Made by a program: the position numbers and the translations under genes
The notes under the pieces: model-generated
Database searches by the model: none
What the model was told of the DNA's origin: nothing
The model's input: only the letters and a program-made list of their open reading frames with translations
NCBI GenBank assembly: GCA_023436225.1
Contig: JAEZKA010000006.1
Span: forward strand, 1 to 45,698
Direction of reading: 5' to 3'
From: Bacillota bacterium
Lineage (GTDB): Bacteria > Bacillota > Clostridia > Lachnospirales > Lachnospiraceae
DNA length: 45,698 nucleotides
In this document: in pieces, positions 41,731 to 45,698 of the stretch
How positions within the stretch are numbered: the first letter of the stretch is position 1
Layout of the letters: each line of letters begins with the position of its first letter

Positions 41731-42483
41731 AATAAGGTAATAACAAAGCATATTGGTCAAATTGTTATTAATGTATTAAAAAGTAATGATGCCGAATATA
41801 TTAATCGCCTGGTAGAGCGTAAGACTGACATTGATCCGGTTGATAAAGCAAATACGAAAGATGAAGCAAACACGAAAGAGGAAGCAAACACGCAAGATGT
41901 AACAAACACGCAAGATGAAATCAATAAAGAACAGGAATTATATGAAGATGACTATATAAAAATAAGTGATCAACGACTTAATTTGCGAGCAGGAGATCAG
42001 TATCAATTTACAATTACCAGTAGCAGAGATTTCGATATTAAGTGGAGGGTCACCGATCCATCCATTGCAGCAATCGACCCATCAACAGGAAGTTTTACAG
42101 CATTGAAAGCAGGAACGGTAGTAGTGTATGCAGAGACTCCGGGCTTATTCTCAAGTTGCTATGTTACGATTGTGGAGAAGGGTGCTATTATTATCAACGG
42201 CGACGAAGTGATTACAGGGGAGAGGTCATTAACTTATACCACAGATTATGATAATGTTACTTGGAGCATATCAGATTCAAGCAAAGCAATCATTCAAGCG
42301 AATGGAAACCAGGTGGTTTTATATCCGATTGATATAGGAACGGTTGTTTTATATGCGGAATCAGGCTCAGCTCGTGGTGAACTAACCATAACAATCGAGG
42401 ATGTAGGCGTAGATTATCATTTTAATTATTATTCTGAATTGTACTCAGATGAGTATGACAATATGGGTGATGATTACGAATAG
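41731..42483 (+). pseudogene. Ig-like (Big_2) repeat surface protein, 5'-truncated
   Basis: The frame is open from 41731 (after a stop) to 42483, 250 codons, but there is no ATG/GTG/TTG near a ribosome site at its beginning; the first such codon is a TTG at 41983, inside a domain. Order: a helical part (HIGQIVINVLKSNDAEYINR), a linker of four 6-residue repeats (ANTKDE, ANTKEE, ANTQDV, TNTQDE), then two Ig-like domains, the first clearly Big_2 (WRVTDPSIAAIDPSTGSFTA, LKAGTVVVYAETPG). No signal peptide remains. It looks like the C-terminal part of an exported protein that lost its 5' end. Confidence 0.65.
41848..41919 (+). repeat. Four tandem 18-nt coding repeats
   Basis: Units GCAAATACGAAAGATGAA, GCAAACACGAAAGAGGAA, GCAAACACGCAAGATGTA and ACAAACACGCAAGATGAA encode a hydrophilic linker. 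Confidence 0.8.
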
Positions 42484-42554
42484 CAGCTTAAAGTGCTTAG
42501 TGGTGTTATGCGATTTCCCGATTGGATTAATATCCATAAAGAAGAAATATCTTT

Positions 42555-42589
42555 GGCATCCTATCAAAAAAGAGGTAGGATGCTTTTTT
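42555..42589 (+). terminator. Dispersed terminator family T, copy 7
   Basis: GGCATCCTATC/GGTAGGATGC followed by a T-run. The change CACCC to CATCC is matched on the other arm (GGGTG to GGATG). Confidence 0.75.
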
Positions 42590-42709
42590 ATCGTATAGGA
42601 AATTGCTCCTATACGATAAAACGCTCCGCTAAGGATGCGCACTTCGCGGTTAGGAAGTAGTTGCTTCGCAACTCGCTCAGGTGCGAAAGTGTCAGCAAGC
42701 TGACACTTT
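42587..42709. repeat. Cluster of short perfect hairpins
   Basis: TTTATCGTATAGGA/TCCTATACGATAAA (14 bp, 42587-42620), AGTTGC/GCAACT (42659-42673) and AAAGTGTCAGC/GCTGACACTTT (11 bp, 42686-42709) follow the terminator in a row. A weaker GC-rich stem lies at about 42636-42648. GC content is higher than in the surroundings. No coding sequence is seen. Confidence 0.7.
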
Positions 42710-42732
42710 GTTCTTACTTCTATAAAACTGGA

Positions 42733-42761
42733 TTGACAATAAATTATCTAAATTATATAAT
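42733..42761 (+). promoter_or_regulatory. Consensus sigma-A promoter of the TetR gene
   Basis: TTGACA (42733-42738), exactly 17 nt, TATAAT (42756-42761). Confidence 0.85.
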
Positions 42762-42763
42762 AA

Positions 42764-42790
42764 GTAACATGTGATAGGTAACGTGTGATA
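42764..42790. promoter_or_regulatory. Direct-repeat operator for the TetR regulator
   Basis: GTAACATGTGATA (42764-42776) and GTAACGTGTGATA (42778-42790) lie immediately after the -10 box, at the transcription start. Autorepression by the TetR protein is likely but inferred. Confidence 0.55.
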
Positions 42791-42815
42791 CGCAAAAACA
42801 TAAAGGGGAAATAGC

Positions 42816-43400
42816 ATGCCACCAAAAATAAAGTTTACTGAAGAAGAGATTATTAAGATGGCAATTCGCATGGTTAGAGAGAAAGGCATAGAAAGTCTTA
42901 ATGCTCGCGATTTAGCAAAAGAATTAGGATGCTCCGTGCATCCGATATTTCGAGTATACCATACTATGGAGGGGCTTAAGAAAGCAGTTTATGAAAAAGC
43001 TCAGCACATTTATCATGAGCAGATGTTAAGTACAGGAGAACATACAGATGATGGGTTTCTTAATATAGGACTCAATTATATTGATTTTGCTAAGAATGAG
43101 AAAAATCTATTTAAATTGTTGTTCATGTCAGATGCTTTTCGAGGACAAAGTATCATGAATATTGCAGGTAATACAGAAGGGGACGAGGAATTAATAGATA
43201 TGTTATGTCAAAGGACGGGGTTATGTGCAAAAGCTGCCAAAGAGCTATATTCTGGAATATGGATTACAACGCATGGAATAGCCTCCTTGTTTGCCACTAA
43301 TAATTGTAGATTCAGTGATGAAGAAAATAAAAGGCTATTAAATAATTCATTTTTGGGATTATTACTAAAGTTAAAGAATGAGGGGGAATATAACAAATGA
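42816..43400 (+). CDS. TetR-family transcriptional regulator
   Basis: 194 residues. The N-terminal TetR helix-turn-helix (IIKMAIRMVREKGIESLNAR, then DLAKELGCSVHPIFRVYHTM) is followed by a helical ligand domain (TetR_C WHG-like, KAAKELYSGIWITTHGIASL). AGGGGAA lies before the ATG. It overlaps the next gene by 4 nt (ATGA), so it controls the CPBP protease gene. Confidence 0.9.
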   Translation: MPPKIKFTEEEIIKMAIRMVREKGIESLNARDLAKELGCSVHPIFRVYHTMEGLKKAVYEKAQHIYHEQMLSTGEHTDDGFLNIGLNYIDFAKNEKNLFKLLFMSDAFRGQSIMNIAGNTEGDEELIDMLCQRTGLCAKAAKELYSGIWITTHGIASLFATNNCRFSDEENKRLLNNSFLGLLLKLKNEGEYNK

Positions 43401-44161
43401 AAAAAACATTTTCACAAAAACATCCATATACTTCGATAATCCTATTAGGATTGTTATGCACCTTTATGACAGCGTTAGGAACAGCAATTCCGCAGATTAT
43501 GGGATTCGATATCGATTTACAAATTGTCATAACCACTGTTTTCCTTATAATTTCAATAGCAATAGGTATTTTAATAATGAAGAAATCTCGACTTTCAATT
43601 GCGAATTATGGCTTTCAAAAAAGCAAAAAGGATGCATATAAAAAGGTGTTGTGGTATATTCCGCTATTGGCCATAGAGATAATTCCCATAGCAATCGCTG
43701 GTTTTAGCTCTAAGGTAACCGTGTTGCAATATTTTATACTGTTACTTTTTACGGTTGCGGTTGGTTTCAATGAAGAAATATATTTTAGAGGACTTGCAAT
43801 AAAGGTTATGGAGGAAAAGGGACGGAAAAAAGCTATCATTGGCTCTTCTATCTTATTTGGAGTTCTTCATCTTGTAAATGCACTAAATGGTAAAAATATG
43901 TTATATCTTGTTTTGCAGATGTTTTTTGCGTTTTTGGTAGGATTTGTACTTGCTGAAATTGTAAGCATAACAAAAAGCCTTTGGGTCGTTATAATCTGGC
44001 ATGCGGCTCACGACTATATTGCCAGTATCACAAGTGATACACTTGATACAACAGCTCTGATTGTGCTTGCGATACAAGTAGGAATATTATTGATATACGC
44101 CATTTCTATTTGGAAAAGGTGCAGTATCGAAGCTACGAATACCAGGTATTTAGTCGATTAG
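43397..44161 (+). CDS. CPBP-family intramembrane metalloprotease
   Basis: 254 residues with about seven membrane helices. The CAAX/Abi signature is present: EE-x3-R (E126, E127, R131 in NEEIYFRG), H158 in FGVLHLVN, and a final H in IIWHAAHDYI. Such proteins process prenylated or peptide substrates and often give bacteriocin self-immunity. Coupled to a TetR regulator; no bacteriocin gene is visible nearby. Confidence 0.9.
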   Translation: MKKTFSQKHPYTSIILLGLLCTFMTALGTAIPQIMGFDIDLQIVITTVFLIISIAIGILIMKKSRLSIANYGFQKSKKDAYKKVLWYIPLLAIEIIPIAIAGFSSKVTVLQYFILLLFTVAVGFNEEIYFRGLAIKVMEEKGRKKAIIGSSILFGVLHLVNALNGKNMLYLVLQMFFAFLVGFVLAEIVSITKSLWVVIIWHAAHDYIASITSDTLDTTALIVLAIQVGILLIYAISIWKRCSIEATNTRYLVD

Positions 44162-44319
44162 TTTATTATTGAAGCGAATTAATAAAATATCTTCTTAATA
44201 TAAAGAATTATTGGTACAATAAGAGTGTATCAACTTGAAAACCACCTTTAATACTTGTTTGGATCACTTGTATTATTCAGAGGATTTGTTAATATGAAAT
44301 GAGAAAGGAGGCAGTAAAG

Positions 44320-45698
44320 ATGTCAAATACGATAACACCAAAACAGAAACATATCTATATTGCGATCGATTTGAAATCTTTTTATGCCTCTGTTGAGTGT
44401 ATCGAAAGAGGGTTAAATCCGCTGACTACCAACCTTGTGGTAGCTGATCCATCTCGTACCGAGAAAACCATCTGTCTTGCCGTATCTCCATCTCTGAAGA
44501 CATATGGCATACCTGGCAGAGCGCGGTTATTTGAGGTACAACAGAAGCTAAGGGAAGTAAAGCAGCATACAGGGAAGGAAGTAGAATATATCATTGCACC
44601 GCCTCAGATGGCACGCTATATTGAAGTGTCAGCCGATATTTATGCGACCTATCTGAAATATATCAGTCCGGAGGATATTCATGTATACAGCATAGATGAG
44701 TGTTTTATGGATGTAACAAACTACCTGGACCTTTATCAGCTGTCTGCTAAGGAATTGGCGGTGAAGATGATTCTCGATGTACTATCGAAGACGGGTATCA
44801 CGGCCACCGCAGGAATCGGAACCAATCTGTATCTGAGTAAGATTGCAATGGATATCGTTGCGAAGCATGTAGATGCTGATGCCAGCGGGGTGCGTATTGC
44901 GGAGCTGGACGAGCTCACTTATCGCAGACTATTGTGGGATCACAAGCCTCTTACAGATTTCTGGAGAATTGGCGGAGGAATTGCGGGCAGGCTTGAGAAT
45001 AACGGTCTGTATACGATGGGCGATATTGCCAGAGCCTCAGTACACCATGAGGATCTGCTATATGGAATGCTCGGCATTGATGCTGAACTATTGATTGATC
45101 ATGCCTGGGGATATGAGCCCTGTGGGATGGAAGAAATTAAAAACTATGAACCCAGCACCAACAGCATTTCCTCGGGGCAGGTTCTGCAATATCCGTATGA
45201 TTTTCATAAGGCCAGGATTATTGTTCAGGAAATGACGGAATTGCTGGTTCTGGACCTTGTTGACAAGGGACTGGTGACAGATAATCTGACCTTAACCATT
45301 GGCTATGACAGGAGTAATGTGGAGGAAGGAATTTACCAGGGAGAGGTCAAAAATGACCGTTATGGAAGGACAATTCCAAAATCAGCGCATGGTACAGCGA
45401 ACCTGGGAACGACAAGCTGCAGCACCAAGAAAATCATGACTGCAATTATGGAGCTATACGATCGGATCGTCTCAAAGGAGCTTTTGGTCAGGCGGGTAAC
45501 TCTGAGTGCCAATCATCTGGTGGAAGAGAGCTATGAACAATTAGATTTATTTACGGATCCGGCTGAACTGGCGAAGGAGCGTAAGATGCAGGAAGCCATG
45601 CTTAGTATTAAGAAGAAGTTTGGGAAGAACGCAATCCTGAAAGGCACTAATTTTGAAGAGGGTGCTACTACCAGGGACAGAAATAACCAGATCGGCGG
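44320..45698 (+). CDS. Y-family DNA polymerase (DinB/UmuC type), 3' end outside window
   Basis: ATG 44320 after AAAGGAGG; the frame is open to the window end (459 codons). Palm motifs are HIYIAIDLKSFYASVE (catalytic D17) and VYSIDECFMDVT (D126, E127). It also shows TATAGIGTNLYLSKIAMDI, the helix-hairpin-helix region RIGGGIAGRLENNGLYTMGD, and a little-finger domain with SISSGQVLQYPYD. The C-terminal LTIGYDRSN and Q-LDLF (beta-clamp-binding-like EQLDLF) are seen. It is a translesion polymerase; many Firmicutes encode a second such UmuC-like enzyme besides DinB. No LexA box was recognised. Confidence 0.93.
   Translation, partial: MSNTITPKQKHIYIAIDLKSFYASVECIERGLNPLTTNLVVADPSRTEKTICLAVSPSLKTYGIPGRARLFEVQQKLREVKQHTGKEVEYIIAPPQMARYIEVSADIYATYLKYISPEDIHVYSIDECFMDVTNYLDLYQLSAKELAVKMILDVLSKTGITATAGIGTNLYLSKIAMDIVAKHVDADASGVRIAELDELTYRRLLWDHKPLTDFWRIGGGIAGRLENNGLYTMGDIARASVHHEDLLYGMLGIDAELLIDHAWGYEPCGMEEIKNYEPSTNSISSGQVLQYPYDFHKARIIVQEMTELLVLDLVDKGLVTDNLTLTIGYDRSNVEEGIYQGEVKNDRYGRTIPKSAHGTANLGTTSCSTKKIMTAIMELYDRIVSKELLVRRVTLSANHLVEESYEQLDLFTDPAELAKERKMQEAMLSIKKKFGKNAILKGTNFEEGATTRDRNNQIG

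Noticed and set aside
1..45698. Prophage, ICE or insertion sequence carrying the accessory genes
   Set aside because: No integrase, transposase, phage structural or conjugation gene was found, nor terminal repeats or att-like duplications.

Overview
The window looks like a chromosome segment of a low-GC Gram-positive bacterium, most likely a Lachnospiraceae/Clostridia member. The reasons are the AT-rich intergenic DNA, strong AGGAGG ribosome sites with frequent TTG/GTG starts, CUT1 sugar ABC transporters paired with YesM/YesN-type two-component systems, ROK/RpiR/NanE genes, PocR-type AraC regulators and many single-gene GNAT/XRE/MATE modules. No rRNA, tRNA, CRISPR array, transposase or integrase was seen.

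Region 1 (about 1-18,500) is an accessory patchwork. Complete genes are an XRE regulator fused to a FlhA C-terminal-like domain, an AraC/GyrI regulator with a GNAT gene, an RpiR regulator with nanE and a ROK kinase, a MATE exporter, a DUF1275 membrane protein, a coaB-coaC-P1 peptidase operon, an FAD oxidoreductase divergent from a PocR/AraC regulator, and an EamA transporter. Between them lie broken genes (GNATs, XRE, a GltX fragment, a GyrI-like domain, a methyltransferase) and families of repeated terminator-like elements. The most interesting find is a set of unannotated small loci. Three related minus-strand ORFs encode a 27-41 residue, single-helix, holin-like toxin peptide. Two copies of a roughly 80-90 nt structured plus-strand RNA are present, and one converges on a toxin ORF through a shared bidirectional terminator. 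This is the layout of a type I toxin-antitoxin system (txpA/RatA-like).

Region 2 (about 18,560-32,850) holds two carbohydrate uptake modules, each without its own ATPase. The first is permease-permease-solute-binding lipoprotein followed by a response regulator and a histidine kinase. The second is a small lipoprotein, a solute-binding protein, two permeases, a histidine kinase and a response regulator.

Region 3 (about 33,000-40,600) is a catabolic cluster: a FucU/RbsD mutarotase divergent from class II aldolase, LacI repressor, FGGY kinase, GatD-like zinc dehydrogenase, PfkB kinase and aldo/keto reductase. Together with the upstream transporter it suggests import of a sugar or polyol, kinase and dehydrogenase conversion to a ketose phosphate, a second phosphorylation and aldol cleavage. 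Two 18-bp palindromes in the divergent promoter region are likely LacI-family operators.

Region 4 (about 40,600 to the end) has a second AraC/GyrI regulator, a 5'-truncated Ig-like repeat protein, a cluster of perfect hairpins, a TetR-CPBP protease pair with a consensus promoter and direct-repeat operator, and the start of a Y-family DNA polymerase that runs off the window.
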